From Schauerella fraxinea (GTDB lineage Bacteria > Pseudomonadota > Gammaproteobacteria > Burkholderiales > Burkholderiaceae_B), in contig JAVDKK010000003.1 of NCBI GenBank assembly GCA_030849945.1, positions 682,001-746,000 of the forward strand: DNA of 64,000 nt, read 5' to 3'. The translations under genes were made by a program, and so were the position numbers. Below the pieces are notes generated by a model. It was given only the letters and a program-made list of their open reading frames with translations, was not told the DNA's origin and did no database searches. Below are positions 1-8,029 of the stretch, one piece after another (within the stretch, counting starts at the first letter, position 1; each line of letters begins with the position of its first letter).

Positions 1-19
1 GAACTGCGTCGAGAACGAA

Positions 20-49
20 ACTATAACACGATCTTTTTGTGGAATGCAA
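20..49 (-). promoter_or_regulatory. Candidate leftward promoter at the window edge
   Basis: On the minus strand a TATAGT -10 hexamer (20-25) lies 18 bp from a TTGCAT -35 hexamer (44-49). It reads out of the left edge of the window, so its gene is not visible. The 15 bases at 11-25 match 3933-3947, next to the initiator tRNA gene, with one mismatch, which suggests a stable-RNA type promoter. Inference from hexamers only. Confidence 0.4.
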
Positions 50-88
50 ATGGGGTAGGCGAAAATGGTTCAGCGCGAACTAAATGAT

Positions 89-105
89 ATGTAATAACAT
101 AACGT
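89..105. promoter_or_regulatory. Zur-box-like palindrome upstream of COG0523 GTPases
   Basis: ATGTAATAACATAACGT is a near-palindrome around the centre of the pattern GTTAT-NNN-ATAAC, with one arm mismatch. It resembles the proteobacterial Zur operator (zinc-uptake repressor). It ends 22 bp before the ATG of the first of two CobW/ZigA-like GTPases, a family often under Zur control. The match is by eye, so zinc regulation is an inference. Confidence 0.45.
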
Positions 106-127
106 TTTGTTCGATCTGGAGTGCCGC

Positions 128-1372
128 ATGACTGTCCATTTTCCGCCTGAGGCCCGCGCCGCTGATGGTGCCAAGCTCCCCGTCACCGTGTTGTCCGGCT
201 TTTTGGGCGCGGGAAAGACGACCCTGCTCAATCACGTCCTGGCCAATCGCGAGGGCAAGCGCGTCGCCGTGATCGTCAACGATATGTCTGAGGTAAATAT
301 CGACGCCAGGTTGATTAGGGAGGGTGGCGCCGCGCTTTCTCGCGCGGATGAGAAGCTGGTTGAAATGAGCAATGGCTGTATTTGCTGCACGTTGCGTGAA
401 GATCTTTTGCTCGAGATCCGAAAGCTGGCGGCCGAAGGTCGGTTCGACTATTTATTGATCGAATCGAGCGGGATCTCCGAGCCTTTGCCCGTGGCCGAGA
501 CGTTCACATTCGAGGACGAGGCGGGGCGTGCGCTCTCGGATGTTGCGCGTTTGGACACCATGGTCACGGTAGTGGACGCGTACAACTTCCTGCGCGACTA
601 CGCGTCGCAAGACGCTTTGGCCGACCGAGGCGATACCGCGGGTGAGGAGGACGACCGCACCGTGGTGGATCTGTTGATCGAGCAGATCGAGTTTTGCGAT
701 GTCCTGGTGCTCAATAAAGCCGATCTCGTCACGCCGGCGGCGTTGAGTCAACTCGAGGGGATGCTCAAGGCGCTCAATCCGCGGGCCGATATCGTCCATG
801 CTCATTTTGGCGTCGTGCCGCTCGATCGCGTGCTGGACACGGGTAAGTTCGATTTCGCCGCTGCCGCCGCCGCGCCAGGCTGGATGGCGGAACTGCGCGG
901 CGAGCACATGCCCGAAACGCAAGCCTATGGCATTTCGAGCTTTGCCTTTCGCGCCCGTCGGCCCTTTCACCCGGCGCGTTTTTGGGCGTTCATCCATCAA
1001 GAGTGGCCGGGCGTGGTGCGCTCGAAGGGATTTTTTTGGTTGGTGACACAACCTGCCTATGCCGGATCCTGGTCGCAGGCGGGAGCGGTAACCCGGCATG
1101 GGGTCGCAGGATATTGGATGGCCGCCACGCCCTCGTCGAGTTGGTCGGATGATGAGGCATCGCGGGCGCAACGTCTCGCAGAGTGGGATCCGATCTATGG
1201 CGATCGAATGCAGGAGCTGGTGCTCATCGGCATCGACATGGATCGCGACGCATTGACCGCGGCGCTTGAAGCGTGTCTGATGACTGCGGAAGAATTAACA
1301 GGTCCGCTGGCAGCACTGGAGCGTTTGAGAGAAACCGACCCCTTTCCGAAGTGGGGCGATGACTCGGCGTAA
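128..1372 (+). CDS. COG0523 (CobW/ZigA-like) metal chaperone GTPase
   Basis: A 414-residue G3E-family GTPase. The N-terminus carries the P-loop SGFLGAGKTTLLN, then the metal-binding CxCC motif as NGCICCTLR, a Walker B/switch region LLIESSGISEP and the guanine-specificity motif NKAD. The C-terminal half is the CobW_C-type domain. Family members insert or move zinc or other metals into client proteins under limitation. ATG 128 was chosen because TGGAG lies 6 bp upstream; an in-frame TTG at 107 is less likely. A Zur-like palindrome precedes it, and a second COG0523 gene follows after 6 bp, so both are probably one zinc-responsive operon. The client protein is unknown. Confidence 0.88.
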   Translation: MTVHFPPEARAADGAKLPVTVLSGFLGAGKTTLLNHVLANREGKRVAVIVNDMSEVNIDARLIREGGAALSRADEKLVEMSNGCICCTLREDLLLEIRKLAAEGRFDYLLIESSGISEPLPVAETFTFEDEAGRALSDVARLDTMVTVVDAYNFLRDYASQDALADRGDTAGEEDDRTVVDLLIEQIEFCDVLVLNKADLVTPAALSQLEGMLKALNPRADIVHAHFGVVPLDRVLDTGKFDFAAAAAAPGWMAELRGEHMPETQAYGISSFAFRARRPFHPARFWAFIHQEWPGVVRSKGFFWLVTQPAYAGSWSQAGAVTRHGVAGYWMAATPSSSWSDDEASRAQRLAEWDPIYGDRMQELVLIGIDMDRDALTAALEACLMTAEELTGPLAALERLRETDPFPKWGDDSA

Positions 1373-1378
1373 GGCGCG

Positions 1379-2482
1379 ATGCCACGCAACCTAGCTCATC
1401 ACCATCGCCGTTTTATCTCAACCTTGTCCTCGCCGAACGTTCCCGCCTCAAGTCATCCGTCCGATACGCGCATCGGCGTCACCGTGCTGTCCGGGTTTCT
1501 GGGGAGCGGCAAGACCACGCTGCTGAACCGGCTTTTGCGTACACCCGACTTCACGGATGCGCTGGTGATCGTCAATGAATTTGGCGACATCGGCATCGAT
1601 CATCATCTGGTGCGCGCGGGCGACGATCGGCTGGCCGTCATCGCTGGCGGTTGCCTATGTTGCACCGTGCGTGGTGGCCTGGTGGATACCTTGCGCGATA
1701 TGTTCATGGCGGCAATGGCGCGCCAAGTGCCGCCATTTTCGCGCGTCGTGATCGAGACGACGGGGTTGGCCGACCCCGCGCCGGTCTTATTTACGCTCAC
1801 CCACGAACCTTTTCTTGCGCAGCGATTCGTATATCGCGGAGCCGTTGTCGTGGCCGATGTGACGCACCTCGAACGCCAACTCGAGACCCAGCCCGAAGTC
1901 GCACGCCAACTGGCGTTGGCCGACGTGGTGTGGTTGAGTAAAAGCGATTTGGCCGATGATACGCAGCGCGCTGCGGCACGGGATGCCGTGCAAGGTGTGA
2001 ATGCGTTTACGCGCATCATCGATGGGGCGGCAAGCGATGTCGAGGCGATTGCGATGCTGATCCGCATGCTGGACGATGCTTTGGTGCCGCGTGTTTCCGC
2101 GCCTGGGTATGCGCCCAAGCTCTCATCCGCTTCGCACGGCCGTGTGCATCAGAAAGTGGTGCGCTTGCCTCAGCCGCTTTCGCGTGTGGCATTCGCCCAG
2201 GCGATTGAGAAGTTGCAACGCGATCTTGGTGCGTCGCTATTGCGCATGAAAGGTATCGTGAGATGGCGCCGCCGTGACGGCTCCGCAATGGTGTATGCCG
2301 TGCATGGCGTGCACGATGTGATGTATGCGCCCGAGCCGTTGGCGGACGATTCAGGAGCATCCCTCCCTAAAGCGGACGGCACCATCGACGATGATGGTGG
2401 TGTGCTGGTGCTGATTACCCGCGACGTACCGCCCCGCGATGTGGACGCGGCAATCGAAGCCGCGTTCGGTGCCACTGACTAA
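1379..2482 (+). CDS. Second COG0523 (CobW-like) GTPase
   Basis: A 367-residue G3E GTPase distinct in sequence from its upstream neighbour. It shows the P-loop SGFLGSGKTTLLN near residue 37, the CxCC metal motif as GGCLCCTVR, an IETTGLADP switch motif and a SKSD variant of the usual NKxD guanine motif. The C-terminal CobW_C domain (about 235-365) ends in a short acidic stretch. About 30 residues precede the G domain, so the true start could lie slightly downstream. It starts 6 bp after the previous gene and probably shares its promoter. Two non-identical COG0523 paralogues in tandem suggest different clients or different metals. Confidence 0.85.
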   Translation: MPRNLAHHHRRFISTLSSPNVPASSHPSDTRIGVTVLSGFLGSGKTTLLNRLLRTPDFTDALVIVNEFGDIGIDHHLVRAGDDRLAVIAGGCLCCTVRGGLVDTLRDMFMAAMARQVPPFSRVVIETTGLADPAPVLFTLTHEPFLAQRFVYRGAVVVADVTHLERQLETQPEVARQLALADVVWLSKSDLADDTQRAAARDAVQGVNAFTRIIDGAASDVEAIAMLIRMLDDALVPRVSAPGYAPKLSSASHGRVHQKVVRLPQPLSRVAFAQAIEKLQRDLGASLLRMKGIVRWRRRDGSAMVYAVHGVHDVMYAPEPLADDSGASLPKADGTIDDDGGVLVLITRDVPPRDVDAAIEAAFGATD

Positions 2483-2485
2483 AAA

Positions 2486-3073
2486 TTAAAGAATCGTGCA
2501 GACCTCTTCGAACGGCAGGCGAATGCCGCGCGGATGGTTTTTGCTGTCGTCGCCGTAACCCAGGTTGATCAGAAAGTTGGTCGAGTGAGCGCCATCGGGG
2601 AAAAACTCGGCGTTTACTTTGGCGGGGTCGAAACCGCTCATGGCCCCGCTGTCCAGTCCCAGCATGCGTGCCGCAACGATCAAGTAGGCGCCTTGCAGTG
2701 CGCTATTTCGCGCCGCCGTGCTTTCGGCCAAGGCTGCATTGGCTTCGAACATGGGTTTGGCGTCATAGGCAGGAAACAACGTGGGCAGGTGGTCGAAAAA
2801 GCGCGTGTGTTGCGCCACGATCACGGTCACGGGGGAGGCCATCGTTTTATCGAGATTGCCGGCGCTCAGCGCGGGCGCCAGGCGTTGCTTGGCCTCGGGC
2901 GAACGCAAGAACACAAAGCGCGCCGGTTGCGCATTCATCGACGTGGGACCCCATTTGGCCAGGTCGTAAAGCGCCTCGAGCGTCTCGTCCGTGACGGGCT
3001 GGGACGTAAACGCATTGAACGTGCGGGCGTTCAGGAACACGCGTTCCAGGCTGGCTTGGTCGAGAGGCGTCAT
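2486..3073 (-). CDS. rutE: RutE-type malonic semialdehyde reductase / nitroreductase
   Basis: A 195-residue FMN-dependent nitroreductase-fold protein matching the RutE subfamily, which reduces malonic semialdehyde to 3-hydroxypropionate in pyrimidine degradation. Family signatures seen are RTFNAFTSQPVTDE near the N-terminus, KWGPTSMNAQPARF, and the C-terminal MSGFDPAKVNAEFF and INLGYGD segments. Length is normal for the family. It is convergent with the COG0523 pair (3 bp apart) and stands alone: no rutABCDFG genes are visible, so the substrate may be a different quinone, nitro or semialdehyde compound. The rutE name is family-level. Confidence 0.75.
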   Translation of the reverse strand: MTPLDQASLERVFLNARTFNAFTSQPVTDETLEALYDLAKWGPTSMNAQPARFVFLRSPEAKQRLAPALSAGNLDKTMASPVTVIVAQHTRFFDHLPTLFPAYDAKPMFEANAALAESTAARNSALQGAYLIVAARMLGLDSGAMSGFDPAKVNAEFFPDGAHSTNFLINLGYGDDSKNHPRGIRLPFEEVCTIL

Positions 3074-3819
3074 GATGATCCGTATGGAAATGATTAGCTG
3101 AAAGCGGACCCGTCGAGCGGCGCGATCGGTCGGCTTGGGCTCGGAGGCCGTCGCACAAGCGGCGTTGCCGCGACGGTGGGGATTCCACGATTTTAAAAGG
3201 CGGGGATCGTTCAGGGGAATTGCCGCCAGCGCAACGCTCTGGTGTGGATTCAGAACAATAGGCCGCCTTTTCTTTGCTTCGCCCGGGCGAATGGCGGTAT
3301 ACTTTTTTCAACCCTTCCACCTCTAGGCGTGATTGTTCCGGCGATGTCAGCCGCACGCATGGCCCAAAAATCTTGGATTTGGCCGCGCCGAGGTGTGATA
3401 CAGGTGTTTTGCGGCGCATTCGTGCGATGTCCGGCCCGCGTCTCGGTGCATACCGAAAGTGCTGTTTGCCGATCGTTCGAAGCGTTTCGCCGCTACGCTG
3501 ATTGCGGTGTTTCTCGAATTCACGCGCTGTTCCGAAGCATTAATACGTTTGCCCGTTGCATTGGTAGACGCTTATCCCAAAGTCTTCGTTTACTGCGGGA
3601 GTCGGACCGGCTGGCGTGATGGCTTATATATACGTTCGTGTTTGGTGGCCTGGGTATCACGTGATCCAGCGCCCGGCTCGCCCACATTCTTTTCAGACGG
3701 ACCCAAGCATTGCAGCATTGCGCATTTCTCGCAGGTGAGAAGGATTACGCCCACGGCACCGTGGTTGGATGCCTGTCGCACCGCGAAACGCCGGCTGCCT
3801 TGCTGTTTGGTGAGCAGAA
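3074..3819. other. Intergenic stretch with no convincing gene
   Basis: About 750 bp between the nitroreductase and the tRNA terminator. Open frames here are short, lack family features, and one would run through the tRNA gene. The only positive signal is a sigma70-like promoter at 3274-3303 (see separate entry). I cannot match the following sequence to 6S RNA, tmRNA, RNase P RNA or 4.5S RNA by eye. Confidence 0.5.
3274..3303 (+). promoter_or_regulatory. Sigma70-like promoter without an obvious gene
   Basis: TTGCTT (3274-3279), an 18-bp spacer and TATACT (3298-3303) form a reasonable sigma70 promoter followed by a run of T. No plausible coding frame starts downstream before the tRNA on the opposite strand. 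It may drive a small RNA, or be chance. Confidence 0.35.
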
Positions 3820-3850
3820 AAACAAAAAGCCCGGCGAGATGCGCCAGGCT
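3820..3850 (-). terminator. Intrinsic terminator of tRNA-fMet
   Basis: Read on the minus strand, GCCTGGCG pairs with CGCCGGGC (3842-3849 with 3829-3836; one mismatch; 5-nt loop) and is followed by a T-rich tract TTTTTGTTTTT. It starts 3 bp after the CCA end of the tRNA. Confidence 0.8.
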
Positions 3851-3852
3851 TT

Positions 3853-3929
<77 letters not shown>

Positions 3930-3932
3930 TCT

Positions 3933-3977
3933 GAGAACGAGACTATAGCAGTTTTTACAAACGTCCGCTTGGCGGAC
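3933..3977 (-). promoter_or_regulatory. Promoter region of tRNA-fMet
   Basis: On the minus strand a TATAGT -10 (3942-3947) lies 12 bp from the tRNA 5' end, followed by the stretch also found at the left edge of the window. The -35 position is poor, but it overlaps a perfect inverted repeat GTCCGC-TTG-GCGGAC (3963-3977), which could be a regulator site or a hairpin on the opposite strand. Confidence 0.5.
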
Positions 3978-4006
3978 CCGATTAACGATTTCTCGATTTG
4001 GTTTGA

Positions 4007-5200
4007 ATGACTGACGGCGAGGCAACAGTAGTGCTAGAAACCGCGCTTTTATGCGCATCGCAGCCCATGCCGCTGGCGGAAATGCGGCGGCTGTTCGGTG
4101 AAACAGACGAAGTCAACGACGTGCGTCTGCGCGAGTGGCTCGGTCAGCTCGACCAGCAGTGGGAAAACCGTGGCATGGTCTTGACCGCACTGGGTAGCGG
4201 CTGGCGCTTTCAAAGCCGGCCGGCGATGCAGCGGTATCTCGAGCGGCTCAATCCGGAAAAGCCCCCGAAATATTCTCGGGCTGTGCTGGAAACGTTGGCG
4301 ATCGTGGCATGGCGGCAGCCTGTGACGCGTGGCGATATCGAAGATATTCGCGGCGTGACGGTGTCGTCGCAGATCGTCAAGTCGCTGGAGGATCGGGGGT
4401 GGATCGAAGTTATCGGTCATCGCGATGCGCCGGGACGTCCGGCATTGTTCGCCACGACGCGTCAGTTTTTGGATGATCTGGGTTTGCGGGCGCTCGACGA
4501 GCTGCCGGCCCTGGAGTCGAACGACGCGGTAATTGCATTGGCTGGACTCGATTTTGCGGAAGTGCAAGCGGCTTTGGGTCATGATGGCGTAGAATCCGCA
4601 GTCGTGGCTGAAGGTGAGCCGCCTGTTGCAGCGCTCGCAAGTCCCGAAGAGACATCGATTGCCGCGAGCGAATCGCTCGATGGCGATACGGCCAACGCAA
4701 GCGATAGTGAAGATGTGAGCGATACCGAGGAAATGAGCGGCGCTGCCGCAACGTTGTCGGGCGAGCTCGAGGTCGATGCCGCGGCAGGCGACCATGTGCC
4801 GTTTACCCCTGTGCCCGAGTTCGAACCCGTTCGTCCTGACAGCATTTCGTTGCCGTCGACGGGCGATACCGTGCCGCAGCCTGGGTCGGTGCCGGAAATG
4901 CCGCCCTTGAATACCCCTGAGATCGTGCCGAACCCGGTGCGCCCGGATGTCGACGTGCCTGTGCCCGTTCCGACGCCCGAGCCGCAGCCGCAGCCCGATC
5001 CTGTGCGTGAACCGAAGCCTGAGCCCGATGTCGAGCCCACGCCCGCGGAACCCGCCGAACCCGAACCAACACCGCCGGCGCCCGATGTGGCGCCCATGCC
5101 CGACGCTCCGGGAGAGACTTCCCAGTCGTCGACCGATGCGAACGAACAGGACGATGAGGCCCATAAGCGCTTGCCTCATCAAGATACGAAGCCGGAGTAG
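4007..5200 (+). CDS. scpB: Segregation and condensation protein B
   Basis: ScpB forms the Smc-ScpA-ScpB complex that condenses and separates chromosomes. Residues 1-185 make the paired winged-helix ScpB core; typical segments are LCASQPMPLAEMRRLF, PKYSRAVLETLAIVAWRQPVTRGDIE and GHRDAPGRPALFATT. The remaining 210 or so residues are a low-complexity acidic tail that becomes a Pro/Glu/Val-rich repeat, making the protein (397 aa) about twice the usual length. Start ATG 4007 has no clear Shine-Dalgarno site. It precedes rluB by 6 bp, the common ScpB-RluB pairing in proteobacteria. Confidence 0.92.
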   Translation: MTDGEATVVLETALLCASQPMPLAEMRRLFGETDEVNDVRLREWLGQLDQQWENRGMVLTALGSGWRFQSRPAMQRYLERLNPEKPPKYSRAVLETLAIVAWRQPVTRGDIEDIRGVTVSSQIVKSLEDRGWIEVIGHRDAPGRPALFATTRQFLDDLGLRALDELPALESNDAVIALAGLDFAEVQAALGHDGVESAVVAEGEPPVAALASPEETSIAASESLDGDTANASDSEDVSDTEEMSGAAATLSGELEVDAAAGDHVPFTPVPEFEPVRPDSISLPSTGDTVPQPGSVPEMPPLNTPEIVPNPVRPDVDVPVPVPTPEPQPQPDPVREPKPEPDVEPTPAEPAEPEPTPPAPDVAPMPDAPGETSQSSTDANEQDDEAHKRLPHQDTKPE

Positions 5201-5206
5201 TCCAAC

Positions 5207-7663
5207 GTGACAAAAGAAACCGAACAGCAGCCCGATCTTTTCAAGCCCGTAAGCAGCGACACGTCTGCCGAAGGCGCTGCCAAGCCCGCCCGCGCCCCTC
5301 GCGCCCCGCGCAAACCGCGCGTGCCCAAGGCGGCCGACGGCGTCGCTGCGGCGGCTGAATCGACTGCGGCCCCCGCACCGGCTGCTGCCGTCTCCGGCGA
5401 TCTGCCCGCGATCGATGCGGCGCCAGTGAAAAAGCCGCGCGCACCGCGAGCGCCTCGCGCGCCGCGTGCCGCCGATACAAGCACCGGCGATACCGCCGCA
5501 ACCGGCACGGGCGTTGAGCAAACGGCACATGCCGGTGACGATCGTGCCGAGCAGGGCGCGCGTACGGTCGATGCCGGTGCGCCGTTTGAAGCGCACGCAA
5601 CTGCGGACGCCCCGGCACGTGCACCGCGCGCCCCCCGGCCGCCCCGTGCCAAGCGCCCACCGCGCGCGGCCGAGGCCGGTGGTCAACGGTCTGCGGCTGC
5701 GCCTCAGGGCGATTCGGCGGCCGGTCAGGCCGATGGTGTGCAGCAGTCGTTCGATGCTGTCGCGCCGCGTCGTGAAAACGGTCCTGCCGCCGGTGACGGC
5801 GAAGGTGGCGCGCAGCGTGGCCGCGGTCGCAAATTGCGTACGCCTTTCCGCCGCCGCCGCAGCGATGCCGTTGGCGAAGAAGGGGCAGGCGAGGGCGTTG
5901 CCGTCGATCGTTCGGCTCACGTTGCGCCGCCCGTGGAATATAACGAGCAGGAAACCGACGAAGCCTTGTCCTACCTGGACGAAGCTGCGCGCATCGAGCA
6001 GCGTCTGACCAAATACCTGAACAGCGACGCGGTCATGCCGAAGTTGCACAAGGTGCTGGCCGACGCGGGCGTGGGTTCCCGCCGCGAAATGGAAGAGCTC
6101 ATCGTGGCCGGTCGCGTATCGGTCAATGGCGAGCCGGCGCATATCGGACAGCGCGTGGGCGCCAACGATCAAGTGCGCGTCAACGGCAAGTTGATCACGC
6201 GCCTGAGCACCAAGCGCCCGCCGCGCGTGATCCTGTATCACAAGCCGGCCGGCGAAATCGTCAGTCATGACGATCCGGCAGGCCGTGCAACCGTGTTCTC
6301 GCGCTTGCCGCACCTGAAGACGGGAAAGTGGCTGTCGGTCGGACGTCTGGATCTGAACACTGAAGGGTTGTTGATTTTCACGACCTCGGGCGACATGGCC
6401 AACCGTATTGCGCACCCGCGCTACGGTTCGGAGCGCGAATACGCCGTGCGCGTGCTGGGTGAGATGGACGAGGCGCAACGCCGTTCGCTGGTCGAAGGGA
6501 TTGCACTGGAAGATGGCATGGCCGCTTTCGGCTCCCTGGATTATCTGGGCGGCGACGGCAGCAATCGCTGGTATCGCGTGACCTTGAACGAAGGGCGCAA
6601 CCGCGAAGTTCGACGCATGTTTGAAGCGGTCGGTGTCGTGGTGAGCCGCCTGATTCGCACGCGGTTTGGCGACATCGTGCTGCCGCGCAACTTGCGCCGC
6701 GGCCGTTGGGAAGAGATCGACGGTTCGTTGTCGACGGCGTTGATGGTCCAGTTGGGCCTGGTGCGCGGTGACGACGACGAAGGTGGCAAGCGCGGTTCGC
6801 GTCAGCCCATCTCGCACGAAGGCGCGTTGCCGCCCGGCTACGGCACGTTGACCAACAACGGCACCAATGGTGCTCGCGTGAGTCGCCGCGGCACGTTGCA
6901 AGCCGTGCGTCCCAATCAGCCCGGCCAGGTGGCGGGATCGCCGTCCGACCCGTTCGGTACCGGATTGATGATTACCGGGGGTTATGCCAACGGTCATCCT
7001 TTGGGCAAAGACGGTGGCGGCCGTGCGGCTGGCAATAGCAATGGCAAGCCGCAAGGCCAGGGTGGTCGCAACAAGCGTGGCGCCCAGCCGCAAGCCCGCG
7101 GCAATCGTGCGCAAGGTAATGCCGGCAACGCCGGTCAGGGCGCGGCGCCGGCAGTGGACGGCAATTTCAGTCCTGCTCGCCCGCAAGCCAATACTTCGGG
7201 ACGCCCGCAGCATGGCAAACCCGGTGGCAAGCCCAACGGCAAGCCGCGTCATCGCAACAACCGCGGTCCGCGTCCCGATGGGGCGACGGCGGCGCCAGCA
7301 GCAGCAAACGCCGATGGCGCGCAAGCCGCAACGAGCGATTTCAACGCGGTCTCCGCGCCGCAATCGCCCAAGCCAAACAACCGCGGCGACAATCCGCGCA
7401 ACGGCGGCAACAACGCCTCGCGCTCGCCGAAGCCGAAAAACGGTCGTGCGGGTAAAAGCGCCGGCCCGGCAAAACCGCGCAACGGTCGCGGCGGCAATGG
7501 CGGCGGCAGCGTGAACGGCAATAGCAGCGGCAACGGCAATACCGGTCGCTCAGGCGGCGGTGGCGGTGGCGGCGCGCGCGGCGACGATTGGCAGCCGCGC
7601 AGCGCTTCGGCGCACGAATCCGCATTGGGTTTCGTGGCTGGCCGGGGACGCGGCGGCCGTTAA
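5207..7663 (+). CDS. rluB: 23S rRNA pseudouridine synthase B, with long disordered extensions
   Basis: RluB makes a pseudouridine (E. coli position 2605) in 23S rRNA. The folded core occupies about residues 275-525: an S4 RNA-binding domain (MPKLHKVLADAGVGSRREMEELI), then the RsuA/RluB catalytic domain with the nucleophilic Asp near residue 382 in GRLDLNTEGLL and the NEGRNREVRRMFE motif. The preceding 270 residues are Ala/Pro/Arg-rich. The final 290 are Gly/Asn/Arg/Lys-rich, RGG-like and presumably disordered RNA-binding. The total of 818 aa compares with about 290 in E. coli. The start is GTG 5207, with GGAG about 10 bp upstream. Confidence 0.9.
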   Translation: MTKETEQQPDLFKPVSSDTSAEGAAKPARAPRAPRKPRVPKAADGVAAAAESTAAPAPAAAVSGDLPAIDAAPVKKPRAPRAPRAPRAADTSTGDTAATGTGVEQTAHAGDDRAEQGARTVDAGAPFEAHATADAPARAPRAPRPPRAKRPPRAAEAGGQRSAAAPQGDSAAGQADGVQQSFDAVAPRRENGPAAGDGEGGAQRGRGRKLRTPFRRRRSDAVGEEGAGEGVAVDRSAHVAPPVEYNEQETDEALSYLDEAARIEQRLTKYLNSDAVMPKLHKVLADAGVGSRREMEELIVAGRVSVNGEPAHIGQRVGANDQVRVNGKLITRLSTKRPPRVILYHKPAGEIVSHDDPAGRATVFSRLPHLKTGKWLSVGRLDLNTEGLLIFTTSGDMANRIAHPRYGSEREYAVRVLGEMDEAQRRSLVEGIALEDGMAAFGSLDYLGGDGSNRWYRVTLNEGRNREVRRMFEAVGVVVSRLIRTRFGDIVLPRNLRRGRWEEIDGSLSTALMVQLGLVRGDDDEGGKRGSRQPISHEGALPPGYGTLTNNGTNGARVSRRGTLQAVRPNQPGQVAGSPSDPFGTGLMITGGYANGHPLGKDGGGRAAGNSNGKPQGQGGRNKRGAQPQARGNRAQGNAGNAGQGAAPAVDGNFSPARPQANTSGRPQHGKPGGKPNGKPRHRNNRGPRPDGATAAPAAANADGAQAATSDFNAVSAPQSPKPNNRGDNPRNGGNNASRSPKPKNGRAGKSAGPAKPRNGRGGNGGGSVNGNSSGNGNTGRSGGGGGGGARGDDWQPRSASAHESALGFVAGRGRGGR

Positions 7664-7800
7664 GGGTGCGCACTTCGCGCGGCTGCGGTCGCGCGATGCG
7701 TCCAGGCGCGCTGCAGCGGGTCTGCGCGACGCTTCGTGACGGCGCGAAAGGGTTGGGCGGGGTGTTGTATTGCCCGGCCCTACCGCGTAAACCCTAGACA

Positions 7801-7829
7801 TAACAGGAAGTTTTCATATTTTTCTGTTA
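7801..7829. promoter_or_regulatory. Inverted repeat upstream of the rimP leader
   Basis: TAACAG (7801-7806) and CTGTTA (7824-7829) form 6-bp arms around an AT-rich 17-bp spacer. The AT-rich block and the nearby TAAGATAT are the most promoter-like sequence before the rimP-nusA-infB operon, so this could be promoter plus operator. I cannot assign -35/-10 hexamers confidently. Confidence 0.3.
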
Positions 7830-7915
7830 AGATATTGGGCTTTCATGGCTTTTGTATTCCGTTGGCACGGCGTTGTTTACGCTAAGTCGCCAGGGATGCT
7901 TGCATCGAGAGCAGC

Positions 7916-8023
7916 GGCTGGTTTACCAGCCCATGCGTGTTGCCGTTGTTGGCAAACTCCGCACCTCGTTGCACCGTCATTGGATTAATTGAACATGGGC
8001 TGGACATACAGCCCATTTTTTTT
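7916..8023 (+). promoter_or_regulatory. Predicted transcription attenuator in the rimP-nusA-infB leader
   Basis: Four complementary segments are present. Segment 1 GGCTGG (7916-7921) pairs with CCAGCC (7926-7931). Segment 2 CCAGCCCATG (7926-7935) is the exact complement of segment 3 CATGGGCTGG (7994-8003). Segment 3 also forms the 5' arm of a terminator: ATGGGCTG (7995-8002), 6-nt loop, CAGCCCAT (8009-8016), then eight T (8016-8023). Pairings 1:2 plus 3:4 terminate; 2:3 antiterminates. The T-tract ends 6 bp before the rimP ATG. Pairings are read directly from the sequence; the regulatory signal (for example NusA autoregulation) is inference. A rimP-leader attenuator is known from gammaproteobacteria. 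Confidence 0.72.
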
Positions 8024-8029
8024 GAGTGT

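Noticed and set aside
3300..3815. 6S RNA, tmRNA, RNase P RNA or 4.5S RNA in the gene-free stretch
   Set aside because: I looked for their conserved cores and saw none; a covariance-model search would settle it.
4049..7363. A 1104-codon open frame on the minus strand
   Set aside because: It lies antisense to scpB and rluB, has no family features and Arg/Gly/Thr-rich composition. It results from codon bias in GC-rich genes.
7937..8029. An upstream GTG start for rimP
   Set aside because: The extra 31 codons would be encoded by the terminator hairpin and T-tract; RimP family proteins start at MADLFVLSKEALAG.
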